64,000 bases of DNA from contig NC_081413.1 of the NCBI RefSeq assembly GCF_030272615.1, positions 716,863,867-716,927,866 on the forward strand, written 5' to 3'. A model generated the notes under the pieces. That model saw only the letters and a list, made by a program, of their open reading frames with translations, had not been told where the DNA came from and did not search any database. The DNA comes from Cryptomeria japonica (Eukaryota; Streptophyta; Pinopsida; Cupressales; Cupressaceae). Made by a program: the position numbers and the translations under genes. Below, one piece after another: positions 12,013-24,489 of this stretch (positions are counted from its first letter, which is position 1; each line of letters begins with the position of its first letter).

Positions 12013-12678
12013 CTAGAAGAAATCACACTTCGCCAAATTTGCAAAAAGTTGAATCTCCCTCAAGCACTGCAATACCTGACGCAAGTGACCCTCATGCTCT
12101 TCCATAGATCTAGAATAAATCAATATGTCATCCAAGAACACAAGGACAAAGTGGTCAAGGTAGGTGCAAAAAAACCCATTCACAAGACTCATGAACACTA
12201 AAGGTGCGTTCATCAACCCAAATGGCGCCACTGTGAACTCATAGTGACCATAACGAGTATGAAACACCATCCTATGAATGTCTGCATCATGAATTCGCAA
12301 CTGATGATACCTAGATTTTAGGTCTATCTTAGAGAACACCTTGGCTCCCTTCACCTGATCGAAAAGATCATCTACCTGATGCAATGGGTATCGGTTTTGG
12401 ATGGTTACCTTAGTCAACTGTCAATAATCAATGCATAGTCGAAGAGAACCATCCTTCTTCTTAATGAAGATAACCAATGCACCCCAAGGAGAAACACTAG
12501 GATGAATGAATCCCTTATCCAACAGCTCCTCAACCCGCAACTTCAACTCACTCAAATCCTGAGTAGTCATTTGATATGGTGCTCTCAAAATAGGTTTCGC
12601 ACCAAGAACCAAGACAATGTTGAAATCTATGTCTCGCTTCGGAGGCATACCGAGAATGTCCAAGGGAAACACATCCAC
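12013..12678 (-). pseudogene. Chromovirus reverse transcriptase
   Basis: Two adjacent frames cover the RT fingers and palm. The first (12421-12678) holds [20 protein letters not shown] and GSLRLCIDY. The second (12013-12417) holds [13 protein letters not shown], with the first catalytic Asp, then [16 protein letters not shown] and the catalytic FLDDILIYS. The two motif Asp pairs are intact, but a stop separates the frames at about 12420. Function in the family: copying element RNA to cDNA. The order protease-RT-RNase H-integrase is that of Ty3/gypsy. Confidence 0.92.
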
Positions 12679-12828
12679 ATACTCTCGAAGAATAGGGTGA
12701 CTATCAAGAGTGATTTATCAACTCTTTCCCTCGTCAACATCCTCGAGAGCAACTGCAAACAACTGACACCCTTGATGCATGCACCACCTAAGTTGCATAG
12801 CGAAAATCATACGTAAGGATATCGATTA

Positions 12829-13308
12829 CTAAACTCCAACGATCCCCACTTTCCTGCCGTGGTCATCTAAATACTCTGCTATCTTCAGACGATAGTCTAC
12901 ATGAGCATTGTGAGATGATAACCAATCCATCCCCAACACTACTCCATAGGACCCTAAAGGAATGACTCGAAGGTCAACTGAAGTGACAAAGGGTCCTAGG
13001 TCCAACTCACAACTGGGAACAAAGGCACCTACAAATACACACACATCAGTAGCCAACTCTACTTGACACCTATCTACCTGCTTAGCAGACACAAACCCGC
13101 ACCGCTCCATAATGGATGAAGAGATAAAATAATATGAAGCACCAGAATAAAAAAGTACAGAGATAGGGGTACCATGCAACACACCTATGGTCTCAATCAT
13201 GATACTCTGATGCGCAGCTTGGCAATCATCCACCACTACAAATACTCTATGGGATCTACCTACATCCCCTACTATCAGCTGTGATGCGGCTGACCTCTGG
13301 CTACCCAT
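12829..13308 (-). pseudogene. Chromovirus aspartic protease
   Basis: Retropepsin-like domain directly after the gag zinc knuckle. The active-site block reads VLFYSGASYYFIS, where family members have DSGA: the catalytic Asp is a Tyr. A second conserved block, VVLGMDWLSSHNAHVDY, is intact and is the classic protease C-terminal signature of gypsy elements. It would have processed the gag-pol polyprotein. The lost Asp means it could not cleave. Confidence 0.85.
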
Positions 13309-13309
13309 T

Positions 13310-14450
13310 AGGTGAGGATGTTGAGGGCATTGAGCGACCTTGTGGCCATACTGATCACAAGTGAAGCAAGCTCCTCGAACCGGTCCTCTACTCCCAAACG
13401 GTCCACTAGACTGCTGAAAGATCTCCCCACTAGGGGCCTAAGATGCTCCCTGAGAAGATTCCCCTGGAAAGGTCTGCCTACTCTTCTGCCATTCCTGCTC
13501 TTCCAAAATTGAGAGTTGCCACCCTGCTATCCTTGAGACTTCTTTGGTCTCAGTGGCTGCTGCTGCTGCTGACCACCCTTAGCGGGTTCTTGAGGACCCC
13601 TAAAAGGTGTAGCAGTTTGGGACTGATTCCCTCTACCTCTAAACACACTGAAAGGATCACTCCCAATCTAAACTCTAGTCTGGCCACCATGAGCATGACT
13701 AAGGTTTTGCTCCACCAACCTGGCTTTCACCATGGCTACCTCTACTGAAGCAGGCTCAAAAACCCTCACTCCTCCATTGATGCGGTCATTAAGACCCCTC
13801 AAGAAGTGCTGCACAAACATAGCCTTATCATTGTCGACCCCGACATACTGTTTGAGCTCATAGAACTTGTGCTCAAACTGGTCCACCGATAACCCAAACT
13901 AGCGCAGAGCATAGAGCTCATCTACTCGCGACTGCTTCCACTGGGTGAGAGAAATCGTGCCCTGAATCTCTCCAAAAAGATCTCCCAAGATGCGGTGTTA
14001 ATGCTCACACCAATCCTCTCCTCCTCTAATCTCCACCAGATAGATGCGAAGCTCTCGAGATGCATGATCGCGCATCTCACCTTGGTGTTTCTACTGTAAG
14101 GATACATAGCAAAACATCGATCCAAACTGATAAGCCAGGTCTCTACCTCGAGACCGGTACCTTTACCATCAAAGAAGAGAGGATTGGACCTCATCAAGTC
14201 CCCCATGTGCCCTATGATAGTTGGATCCTGGTCCATTGGGACCTCTCTCCTATGAGATCTCTCTCTCTCTCTTTAAAATCTGCTGAAGCAATTCCTCTAC
14301 TCGGCCATGGATGGGCTGATCCACCTCGGGTCTGGGGCCTAGTCTAGCTAGCACCTCCCAAAACATTTGATGCAGCTCTTCCCTTTCAGGAACCTTCTCT
14401 ACTGAATGTGGTTCCTCTTGGTGAACTGATTGATCTCTATCCACACTCAC
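13310..14450 (-). pseudogene. Chromovirus gag (capsid and zinc knuckle)
   Basis: Minus-strand frames make a gag-like product. An N-terminal charged segment (14250-14450) is followed by the capsid-like stretch with MDQDPTIIGHMGDLMR, the typical W-containing block near AIMHLESFASIWW, and the helix FEHKFYELKQYVG. The segment ends in a canonical CCHC knuckle at about 13318-13363 (CFTCDQYGHKVAQC), which binds genomic RNA during packaging. Stops and frame changes around 13660, 13900 and 14240 make it non-functional. It lies just downstream of the primer site, as expected for gag. Confidence 0.82.
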
Positions 14451-14695
14451 ATGAGTGGGTGGTGGGGAAGGACTATGGTGGTTGGGACCTTGACCCCTTC
14501 CTCTTTCTCAGCCTCTAGTGCGACCACCAATGACCACCTCCCTTGGCTTTCCTAGCCATGACCTAACACTGCACAAGAGAAAAGGTCTAGATCAAAGGCA
14601 AGGAAAGAAACAAGGAAGTCACACCACAAGACCTACACAAAAGATCAAGGAGAATGGGCTCACTATAAACCCAAAGTGCCTAGTGTTGAAACATG

Positions 14696-14708
14696 GGCTT
14701 TGATACCA
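14696..14708 (-). other. Chromovirus primer binding site (tRNA-iMet type)
   Basis: On the minus strand the bases just inside the 5' LTR read TGGTATCAAAGCC. This is one base away from the TGGTATCAGAGC core complementary to initiator tRNA-Met and widely used by plant LTR elements. Confidence 0.85.
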
Positions 14709-14710
14709 AA

Positions 14711-17700
14711 TGTAATGCCCCACCAGGAACCTTGAAGGAAAACCCCACAAACAAGGGTTAAACAATTTTTATTTTTTTTTAAGTATAAACATAATTAGTG
14801 CATTTACACAACATGCACGATAACACAAGCGGATGACTTACACTAGAATTCCTTAAGGGTTACCAACGAAGAATTAACTTCAAGCTAAATTCCACAATTA
14901 CCATTAATCCACATATCCATCATTAACTCAAATATCACAAGAAGCCATAAGCAAATAAAGATGCACCATTAAAAGATTGAAATGATACAATATAATTCCA
15001 CTTCAATAAGTATGAACAAATATCATAAAGGAAACTAATAAAAACATCCCAACATAGGATTACATTGCTCTTCCAATACATAGCTTCTCAATATACATAT
15101 AAAGATACATCTCAACCAAATACAAGGTTACATAAGATCAATATTACAATGACCACATAGGTCTCCAATATAACAATAATCTCCAAACATGAGATAAATC
15201 ATGAGCCAGGAACCACATGAACACCTGCGAAGCCAATCCTCGCATGAGGGTACAAATCCGAACATCTGATGGGAAGTGGCACTACCACCCGACCATGTAA
15301 TTCCTAAATGGAATCACCCCACCATGCTAGGAGATAGTTGAGGACCCTCAAACAAGCATAAGCATGACATGGTCGACAAAACAATATGACTCCATGACAA
15401 CACAATATGACTCCACAAAATCTAGGTGACTCAACATCACAAACACACAAGTGAACGAAATGAGAGAGTGTCATCACATAGTTTAAGATGGATACCATGG
15501 TACAGCCTCCATAGGTCCCGACTCACTGTCTTGGTAACCTCTCCCGAACCTCTGATTCCAACTAAGTCTCATGCAGACCGTATGAACCTTTCGTGAAGAC
15601 AAGGTGGTCAGTTTTTCATTCCAGGCCTTCTTACAACATGATGAGCCTCAGTACAAGCACTCACCCAGGCACGACGTACAATTATCTTTATTAATGTTAT
15701 GAAACTACCTACTTAATCAATTCATTAGATTACTAGTTATTATTTGACTTTCACTGGGTTGTAATACCTACCACTTTGGGTGCAACCCCCAAGCAAAAGC
15801 CACTCTCTCAAAGGACACTAAACAAATAAGGTCACTCCCCGAGGACCCTATGGCGAAGAAGACAGACATTACACTACTTTCAGAAACAAGTGGTCAAACA
15901 AGGACATACTGACTCTTGGCTAACCATAAGGCAAAGACACTACATGGTTATGACAATGAAGCCAACATATATCACTTGGTCAAAGGTACCAAGTACGCCA
16001 CCATAGGATGACTGAACCACAGACCATAAATAACACAATATACACTTGCAAGGACAACTAATTTCACTAAGTCCACACTTAGACAATCTTTGATAAAAAC
16101 AACATCATAAGCACTTGCAACATCATTGATTGTAAATTAAATAAAACACTCTTTTCCAGCAGTCACATCTAATCAATTTCCAAATCAATATTCCATCAGG
16201 AACGAAATCCACATTAAACACTCAGCCAATTAAACATGAATTCCTAATAGGCTTTTAATTCATTTCCAGAATATATCCAAATTAACCAATTTGAATTCCT
16301 AATTCATGCCTTGATTTCCATTGATAAATTTATTAACCACATAATAAAAATCACATGAAAATTCACCATATCATTTAACACCCAAAACCACTTCACAAAA
16401 TAGATTTCATTTATTAAAAATTAATTTCAATGCACTAACCGGTTGAACTGGTAAAGGAACAAGGTTAAGCGGGGGTCAAATCAACCTGTAGTAGTGCCAC
16501 TGTCGGGCACTACCTGTCGGTAGTACTGATACTGACTGGTAGCATTGTTGCCGACTAATAGCAGGCACTACTGCCCGATAGCACTGCTACCAACCGGTAG
16601 CGGTGACTACCGATCGGTAGCGATGCAACCATCGGTAGCGCTAGCTACCGACCAATAGTACTGCTACCTGCGGGCAGCAGAGACTATCGACCCGCGTGGT
16701 AGGACTAGCCCACCATGGGGTGGGGTAAGGCAAGGATAACAAAACAAATAAAATACATGCCTCCCAAGGCGTTAAAATCCACACTCCATCCAATCATTTA
16801 AACAAGAAAACGATTCATTTCTAGAACATTTCACGGGCACACACATACACAGTGCCAAATCTAATTTTTTCAAATGGATATTTACCAGCAAGGTAAAAGA
16901 TGAAATAAAGTCCCACAAGAACCCCAAATCTAGGCCACATAAAACTAGAAAGCACACAACAAGCTAAATCTAGTTTATTCTTTCCAAATAGAAGAGGTAA
17001 AACAAGAAATTGATTTTCAAGATCAAACACATAGCAGATAGAGAAATGAACCATTTCCTTCCTAAATGCAACCATATGATATAGATTTCACAAAACCAAC
17101 AACAATAACACTCTTGCTTCCATTCCAATCATTCCACAAGCATCTATAGGCAGATTGCATAATTTCCACACTCAGGAAGCAAACTAAAAATTTCAAATAA
17201 CAAATTCAAAACAAGAAGAGAACCTCTAACCTTGAATCAATAACAAGCAAAGAGATGAAGAACTTTCTAGTCTTGCAAACCAGGTCAAATTTCCAGTTCC
17301 TTCGGGAAGTTTTCTAGAATTTCACTCCAAAATTCCCCTCTTCCTTCTTCCGTGTATTTTAGGAATAGCATGAAAATTATCTTTTAACCTAAACTTTCTA
17401 GGTTAAAAATTTATTCCAACCAATCAGATTTAATTATTTAAAATAATTATTTTCCAACAATTAAAATGAAAAAGTAAAAAGGAAAGTTTTTATTAATTTG
17501 TATTTCCAAAAATACTTTCTTTCAACATAATCATTTAACATTTAAATGGCTAGGCAATTATTTATTTCCTTCCACAATATATCAATGCACCTTCACACAA
17601 TGATATAAGCCATTTAACCATTTAATCTAGCAAATCATTAATTTAATTAAATCAATAACCACATAGCATAATAATCAACTAATTACTCCAACATAAGATA

Positions 17701-18358
17701 GCATCATCCATTCAATTAACTAACCATTTAAATAAACAAAAACACACAAAACCAAGAATGATCAAATGACTAAACCAAGGCACCATGACTTGCATAACAG
17801 CCAGATGGGAAAGACAACCGAGTGACAACACTCACATGAGTGTGACTGTGGGTCAAACTAGGGTACAACAACTATCTCCTCCACTCCCATCAGATATATA
17901 AGGCATGCTCGAACCTGTGAAACCAGGTGGAGACAATACCCCGTACCTACCCGGTACTAGTACTTGCAATGTCCTGCACCAAAGAACCACACGTGCATAT
18001 AGACCAATATATATACAGACGTGACATGCACACCGATGAAGGAGAATCATGACGTTCCCTGTCTCACTGAAGTGAGTGAAGGAAAATCATCCCCTCGCAT
18101 CCCAATACACTTGCAAACATGCAACATATAAATAACACGTCGCAATATAAGGGAAAAGTGTCAGTCCATGATAGTGATCCATAAAATAACATTAACCATA
18201 AGCACTAAGATACTGCATAAAAGCATACACCATAAATCCAGATAAAGCATGTAATAACATCGCACAACATCCGAATCAATATACAAAAATGTTCCACTAA
18301 ACAATCACAGAAGTAAATAAAAATATACAAAAGATGCTGATCGAGGAGGGGTACTATA
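14711..18358 (-). repeat. Chromovirus 5' LTR (minus-strand element)
   Basis: About 3.65 kb partner of 1690-5382. It begins next to the primer binding site and ends at the right target duplication. The substitutions separating the two LTRs show that the insertion is not recent. Confidence 0.9.
16486..16690. repeat. Palindromic GGTAGCA/TGCTACC module array in right LTR
   Basis: Same family of short inverted modules as at 3478-3690, at the same place in the LTR but with different internal arrangement, as expected if units expand and contract. Confidence 0.72.
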
Positions 18359-18363
18359 GATGT
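18359..18363. repeat. Target site duplication GATGT, right copy
   Basis: Matches GATGT at 1685-1689. Removing the element and one copy rejoins the two halves of the Tat-type gag-pro region. Confidence 0.88.
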
Positions 18364-20614
18364 CGTGGATTATTATAAGTTGTTTATCGAGGAGGAGCTT
18401 GAGAAATGGTGATAGCATTAGTATGATTGCTTTGCACATTTGATGTTGAGGTTTGAGGATTGCGATAAGGCTGAGGCACTAGATTGATAAGCATTGTTGA
18501 GGATGGGTTGGCATATGAATGTTGATTATAATATGTTTATGCAGATGATGGTTTGGAAGCTACAATCATTTGAACCATTTTAGAATGAGTAACACCATCT
18601 CTTACAACATTCTTGTTTTTGTTCCAATACCTTTGCCTATCAACAGTTGGTTTATCTGAAGATTCTTTGTAGAGTTTGATGATTCCCTCATCAATTAAAG
18701 CTTTCTCTACTGATGGTCCCTTAGACATGATATCTTTAAATGTACTCACACAATTTAAGTGAATATGCTATGCAAGCTTTGGGTGTAGATTATTGATGAA
18801 TATTGGAACCAATTCAGTATCAGGTATTGTACAAGGGAGAGGACTAGTGAGGGCTCTCCATCTTTGAATATAGTCCAAGATACTCTCTCCTTTCTGTTTC
18901 ACCCGACAAAGATCAAACATGGAAATATCCTTTTCCACATTGTAATGATAATGGGCCACAAATATTTTTGATAAGTTTGCAAATGTAGTGATTATGCCAA
19001 ATGGTATCTTGGAAAACCATTCTAGAGAAAGAGTTGTAGGAGATAATTATCATAGTATGTGACTTCTTGACAAGCCATATAAAATTCTTTAATATGATGA
19101 CGCGGATCACCTTTCCCTTAGTATTTAGTAAATTTCGGTGTTTCAAAATGTTTGGGAAATGGCATTAGTGTTATTGCTTTATCAAAGGGATAAGGACAAA
19201 GCTCATCAAATTTAAAAACTTTCTTAGAATTATTGTCTTGTAGAGCTTTGAGGGATACCTTGCACTCTTCCCATTTAGTATTGATTGGGAACAATTCAGG
19301 AGATATTGTTGTTGGTTGATAAAGTGGTGTTTGATATGGCATTTGAGATGGGTGAGTGTGGCTTGGTTGTTGTTGTGAATATTGATAACCTAGCATATTT
19401 TGATAAACTAGAACATTTTGTTGAACAAAAGGCATTCGTTATTGTTGATACTGAGATATTTGTTGTTGTTGAATTTGGGGTGGTTGTGAATAAGTAGCCA
19501 CATTTTGTTGTGTAGGAATGCATTGCTATTGATATTGCACATTTTGAGGTTGTTGCATTTGAGGAACAATACCTTGCGGATAACTACCTCCAACATTACT
19601 TGGATGAGATATATTGGGTTGTGGGGTACTATATGATGGAAGATTCAGAGGAGTGCCACTTGGCAATTGTTGTACATTTGGAAGAATATATGATGAGGAT
19701 GATTGCTACAAGTAGCTAAATTGTTGTTGTGAGACAATAGGTGGCATAATCACTTGAGATTGATGCTAAGGTGCACTAATAACTTGTGACGTAGATTATA
19801 CAGATGGGGGCACAGATGATGTTGATGTTACATAAATCATGCTTCCAGTCATGGCTTGTGTACCATATGGTAAAGGATAACCTAGCATATCTATGGTCCA
19901 AGGTGGTGTTTGTGTGAAAGATAAATTCAATGCTCTCGTGACTGGATTGAAAAAATTAGTCGTATGCATTATGCTAGAAGTCATGGGAATTTGAACAACC
20001 ATGGGCATTGAAGTAGTAAGCTACGTAAATGGTACATTAATGGGTGCATTATAAATTACTCCTACGAAAGCTAGAAATGGTATAGGACCTATTGGGGCTT
20101 CGTAGAAAGGTTGATAACGTCTTGCCAATGTATCCCAAGGTGGTAATTCCATAGATGTAGGTGGGATATTTTGATGTGGTGGTGTTACTGACGCTTGAAC
20201 TGAAAGAGGTACTAACAAGGGTTGCTATAAAGGCATCTGTTGTTGAGGTGGTTCTTGAGGATTAGCAATTACAGATGTATCAGGTGATGCAATGGTCAAG
20301 CCTTGGGCAACCATATTAGCAAAGATTATATGTTTGTCTTTTTCAATGATTTCATCAACCATGTGTGTATTGTGTGAATTTTAAATAAATTGATTAAGAG
20401 GATTAATTGGAACATCAGTTTCATCTAGTTGGTTAATTATGGTTTCTTCAATGACGATTGGATTAAGTGGATCAAAACTGTCGGGGACACTTTCCAATAG
20501 AGTAGGATTAGTACCCAAGTCGGGATTTAATTGTGGATATGATGTCCCTACTCCTAATTGAAAGGATTGTTGTTGCATTTCTTGTCTAGACTAGGATCGA
20601 GTGGTGATAGACAT
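18364..20614 (-). pseudogene. Tat/Ogre-type gypsy gag (right half of split element)
   Basis: Reading leftward, the gag starts at 20614 with MSITTRS, followed at once by a stop. A long Pro/Gln/Tyr-rich N-terminal region (20578-19118) is then followed by the conserved gag core. Recognisable core blocks are HFETPKFTKY near 19120 and, at 18768-18959, HYHYNVEKDISMFDLCRVKQ, ESILDYIQRWRALTS and VPIFINNLHPKLA, typical of Athila/Tat gag. Further on, RYWNKNKNVVRDG (18537-18749) approaches the zinc finger, whose coding continues at 1689 on the other side of the chromovirus. Multiple stops and shifts. Role in the family: capsid formation. Confidence 0.8.
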
Positions 20615-21397
20615 AACCTAAACTTTATGTCGAATATTTAAACCAATCTAGTTGATAAAATGATGGACACGATGATGGATTACGATGATTTGGCACTCAA
20701 ATTACAAATGGATAATTTGAATGATGAAACTTCAAAGAGTCACTCAAGAGGACACACTAAAGAAATTAGATGAATTATGGACTATATTTATAGCGCAAAG
20801 TAACAAGAACACAATGATGTAAAACAAGCTCTAAACTCGATATAGTCAAAAGAGATAGTGATAATAGTTGCTAAAACGAGATGTAGATTTGCAATTTCGG
20901 ATATGAGACCAAAGATGATGAAAGGATTTGATTCGATTTGATGTTATTTGATGTGATGTGATTTGATTTAATGTGATGTGATTTGATGATTGGATTAAAG
21001 ATTTGATTTTGACTAAAGGATCAATCCTTGACTTTAGGAACAAAGTGTGATAATGATGAGATGGTGATAACACAAACTGACGATAGTAACAATGCAAAAA
21101 TTGAAATGACGATCAAGATAATGACTCAAAAACTAAGATAATCACGATGATGGAATAAGTTAAGACCTTGATAGGCAATAATAACGATGAAAACAGATGT
21201 GAATCAAGTTTGGATAATCGGTAAATGTGATAACATAACTAAAGACAAGATTCTGAGAAAATTTGGGCAAAATAACGAGACAATAAGAAATCTCACCAGT
21301 TGTCAAGGCAATCTTGCCATCTCAATAGGTGATCTCGGGGTTACTGGCAAAAACAAAACATTCCTATTATTTTCAAAAAGACTAACAAGGAATATAG
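20615..21397. other. Leader of the Tat-type element, no gene
   Basis: AT-rich non-coding sequence upstream of the minus-strand gag. It includes a low-complexity stretch at about 20930-21005 built on TGATGTGATTTGAT. A string near 21336-21352 (CTCGGGGTTACTGGC) faintly resembles the end of a Tat primer site on the minus strand, but too weakly to claim. Confidence 0.5.
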
Positions 21398-22208
21398 TGT
21401 TGGAATCCAAGAGCACTGAGAGGGGGGGTGAATCAGTGTTCTACTAGTAAATGAATTTTTGAACTCATTGCTTATGAACCGGTTAACAAAAAATAAAATA
21501 AAAATGCATAAACCAAACAACACATAAAGAAGAAACACCATAACACCAATATTTATACATGGAAAACCCTGTAAAGGGAAAAACCATGGTGGGGCTGATA
21601 CCCACAAGATCTATATACTTGATCAAGGTATACAAATATTACATAGAGGGGATTGCACATGCAATGAGGCTCACCGCCTAGAGCTCACTGCTCAACATAA
21701 GTCTCACTAACTTACACAACATTACACAATGATTTCATACAAAAGTGAACTTATAAAGTGCATCTGACCATGCTGGATAAGTTCTGGTTAAAGCTCTGTC
21801 AACCTCCTCTAAACCATTTTACTAATACCCCGTTCTGCACTACCGGTTAGAATTGTGCACGTGAAACTGCACACAAAAGCTTTCACTCACTCACCAAACT
21901 ACATAGCATCAATCTCCAACTGATTCGCATCCAAAATCGCATAACCATTTGTTTACCCTCTCGGGTGAATAACTTAAAGCATAAAGAACATAATGCAGAA
22001 TAATGTCATAAATATCAAACAAAGTATAAGAGATATTCTATTCATAATAAGTGTATGTTACAAGTTACATTTCGAAGTATAAAAGGGTACTGAGGGGGTG
22101 CGAGCGCCAACCGTCACACCGCAACTACCACCCCTCGGTTGCCAACTAACCAACACATTTACACATAATTAACTAATCTTATTCTCGTGTACAACAATGC
22201 CGCCAACA
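21398..22208 (-). repeat. 3' LTR of a second gypsy element
   Basis: 811 bp with inverted termini TGTTGG and CCAACA. On the minus strand it begins TGTTGGCGGCATTG directly after a polypurine tract, carries a TATA-like CCTTTTATAC near 22080, and ends in the CACCCCCCCTCTCAGTG block seen at the end of many plant LTRs. It belongs to the minus-strand element whose internal sequence lies to the right. Confidence 0.72.
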
Positions 22209-22231
22209 TCATCCCCCCCAAAGAAAAGAAG
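22209..22231 (-). other. Polypurine tract of the second gypsy element
   Basis: Minus strand reads TTCTTTTCTTTGGGGGGG then ATGA, immediately before the LTR start. Confidence 0.7.
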
Positions 22232-23877
22232 TCATCTCCATACGACTTAATACAAAATAGAAATAACATGAAACAGAACTGCTAACGCCAATCGAGCCTG
22301 AAACTTATACACCTGCTGCGTCCTCGCTTAAAAACCCTTTCCTACTACCATCCTATGCTCAAGTGCTTCCTTTGACATCACAATCCTCCTGTGCCTAAAC
22401 CAAACTTGTTTGCAAAACATGCTTTTCAGTCTCAGCCTCCTCCAACTGCTACTCAAATGATATTGTCTCGATAGCCACCGACGTTGCCCTCTTGGCATCC
22501 AACTCCTAGGTACACTGAGCTAAGTCTCACGCTAGAACTACCTCCAACTTGGTGGTCAACTCCTCCTGAGCCCTCTCTGCATCCACCAAGGCAACCTCAC
22601 GTCCAGCCGAGACATACTCCAAGTTCCTCAAAGCGTACCTATCCTGCCTGGAGGTGGCCACAACCCACTGGCACAAAGGCTAGGAGACACCTCAAATCCT
22701 CCATCACACTCCCCAAAGGCTACTAACTGAACTGAATAACTCTCTGCTGTCATACAATTATGCGGACCTACAATGCCTTTCCTCAAACTTTGTTTGTTCG
22801 CAACCTCCAAATCCGTCTCCCTCTATGGCTTATGGCTTCCTCGCCAATGCTTAGCTACATGCTTCTTTCTCACAGTACGGACAACCACAACACTTCTCGT
22901 GGTATTTTGTAGCTCAAAAATAAACTGGGGGTCTGGGGGCAACGCCCCCAGCGAAGTCGAGGGGTAGCGCCCCCGCGGGGTCTGGGGCAGCGCCCCAACG
23001 GGATCGAGGGGTAGCGCCCCAGTGGGGTCGAGGGGTAGCACCCCAGTGGGGTCGAGGGGTAGCGCCCCTTGTGGGGTCTAGGGGCAGCACCAAGACCAAT
23101 TTACAACCTTTGGAACCACACAAAAGTCCATGGCGCACAACATTTCTGTGATATTTTAAGATGCCAAAAATCTTTCTTCTCCACTCTGAATTTCCAATGT
23201 CTTGGCTTCAAACTTTAGTGAATCATTTTAAATCTGGTCGTCACCATTTTTTTTAAATTTTTTTTGGGCACTGTAATGTCCCTGATGGCACCCCGGCCAT
23301 ACAACCTCCTTACCGTACGGACAACAATAGACACCTCCAATCATACAGCCACCTTCCCGTGCGGTTGACACCCTTCCACCATACAACTTTGTTTGTTTGT
23401 GCGTTGCTATGCGCGTCTCTCTCTTTTTTTTCTTTTTCTTTTTTTTTCTCTTCATCCATTTTTTTTGTTTGGCGTGGTGCGTGGTTTCCTTCTCCTTCTT
23501 TTTCCTTGCGTGGGCTGCGTGGTGGAGCTGGCATTGTTCCTCCCCCTGCAGCTGTCATTTTTCCTTCTCTCCCCCTCAGCTGTGCAGGCTTTCATTTGTT
23601 TCCGCGAGGCTGTGTGGGCTTTTATGCGTGGTGTGCGGTGACCACCGCACGGTGGCATCCACCGCCAGTGGCCCCATCGCATGGTGGTTCCACCATCGGT
23701 GTATGGTGGGCCCACTTCTTCTTTTTTTGGCAGCCGTATAGTCAACTGTCGTACGGACCCGTAATGCTGTACGATGTTTTTTTTTTTTTAATTTTTTAAA
23801 TGTATAATCTAATTGTCAAGAGTCTTCGGCTCGGGTCCCATGCTACTGGGATCGCCCTTCATCCTTCTCGGTTTGCC
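22232..23877 (-). other. Non-coding 3' region of the second gypsy element
   Basis: No coding similarity on either strand. It holds the GC-rich minisatellite at 22921-23092 and pyrimidine-rich tracts at about 23410-23470 and 23720-23800. The words CCGTACGGAC and GTACGGAC recur (for example near 23305 and 23752). Open frames here are low-complexity shadows. Confidence 0.55.
22921..23092. repeat. GC-rich minisatellite, about 26 bp unit
   Basis: Six to seven imperfect units built on GGGGTCGAGGGGTAGCGCCCC. Each unit contains a GGGGC/GCCCC inverted pair. Strongly GC-rich against AT-rich surroundings. Confidence 0.85.
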
Positions 23878-24489
23878 TCACCCGAGAGTCTCTTGTTTTG
23901 GTCCTGTGCCTAGCGAGTCACCTACTCGGCCTCTCGAGTCCCCTTCCATCCTCTCGGGTCCCCCTCTAGACTCCCGGGTGTCCTTCCGGCCTCTCGGGTC
24001 CCCTGCACACTTCTCATGGTAGGGTTTCAATTTGAACCTATTGGTGGCAAGTTTATTTTCCATGGCCATCCGAAGACCTAGAACCACAAATTCTACAAGG
24101 ACCACGGTCTCCTTCCCATATTTAAGAAGAAGAAGAATAATAAAGATTTTGAAGGCTGCGGCCTTCCACACAGGGTTCCAATCGTTGTCGACACTCTTCG
24201 GATTATCTACGTCGCCAGGGTTTGGGGCATCTCCCTTCCAATATTCTCTGTATTCTGGCAGGTACACCTCCTTTGTTACTTGCTCTGGTTCCTCTACTTC
24301 GAGCCTATAGCTCTGGAACATTTCATAATCCTCCATTTGCCAATGGAAGAGCTCGTTCAATGACCCTATCTCATCCTCGGAGCACTCTCCTAGTTTGAGA
24401 ATCCCTTCATCGTTGGGCTCCCTACAGCCTCGTCCTTCGTCCCTCAGGTAGCCTTTCCCTTCACCCTCCGATTCCGAAGATGATGTCAA
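23878..24489 (-). pseudogene. Gypsy spacer fused to integrase C-terminal remnant
   Basis: A 203-codon minus-strand frame. The first half is an acidic spacer (EDEIGSLNELFHWQMEDYEM, then YLPEYREYWKGDAPNPGD) that normally lies after the protease. The second half switches to the end of an integrase: KYGKETVVLVEFVVLGLRMA and FKLKPYHEK correspond to the GKE-PxEF-PSLR and LKPYHG blocks near the integrase end. Reverse transcriptase, RNase H and the integrase core are absent, so the frame records a large internal deletion. Confidence 0.7.
23925..24010. repeat. Minisatellite, about 20 bp unit
   Basis: Four imperfect copies of CCTCTCGGGTCCCCTTC-like units overlapping the end of the integrase remnant. 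On the minus strand they read as Arg/Gly/Asp/Ser-rich sequence. Confidence 0.7.

Larger units (their letters stand above)
1690..18358 (-). mobile_element. Full-length Ty3/gypsy chromovirus with long LTRs, interrupted by a copia element
   Basis: Complete but decayed LTR retrotransposon on the minus strand. Two long LTRs (1690-5382 and 14711-18358) start TGTAATGCCCC and end in TACTACA or TACTATA on the plus strand. It has a tRNA-iMet primer site, a polypurine tract, and gag, protease, RT, RNase H, integrase and a chromodomain-like tail in the order typical of chromoviruses. It is flanked by the 5-bp duplication GATGT. The long LTRs, initiator-Met primer site and domain order suggest the Tekay/Del group (inference). 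The element sits inside a Tat-type element and is itself split by the copia insertion at 5836-10673. Frames carry many stops. Confidence 0.92.

Noticed and set aside
21336..21352. Tat-type primer binding site
   Set aside because: Resemblance to the expected TTGGCGCCGTTGCCGGGG complement is weak and no LTR end adjoins it.
22484..22726. Pro/Thr-rich 80-codon plus-strand frame
   Set aside because: Antisense to the non-coding 3' region of a gypsy element; composition driven by C-rich DNA.
23310..23800. Dense overlapping open frames on both strands (up to 146 codons)
   Set aside because: Pyrimidine-rich low-complexity DNA opens several frames at once; the peptides are Phe/Ser or Lys/Glu runs with no domain.
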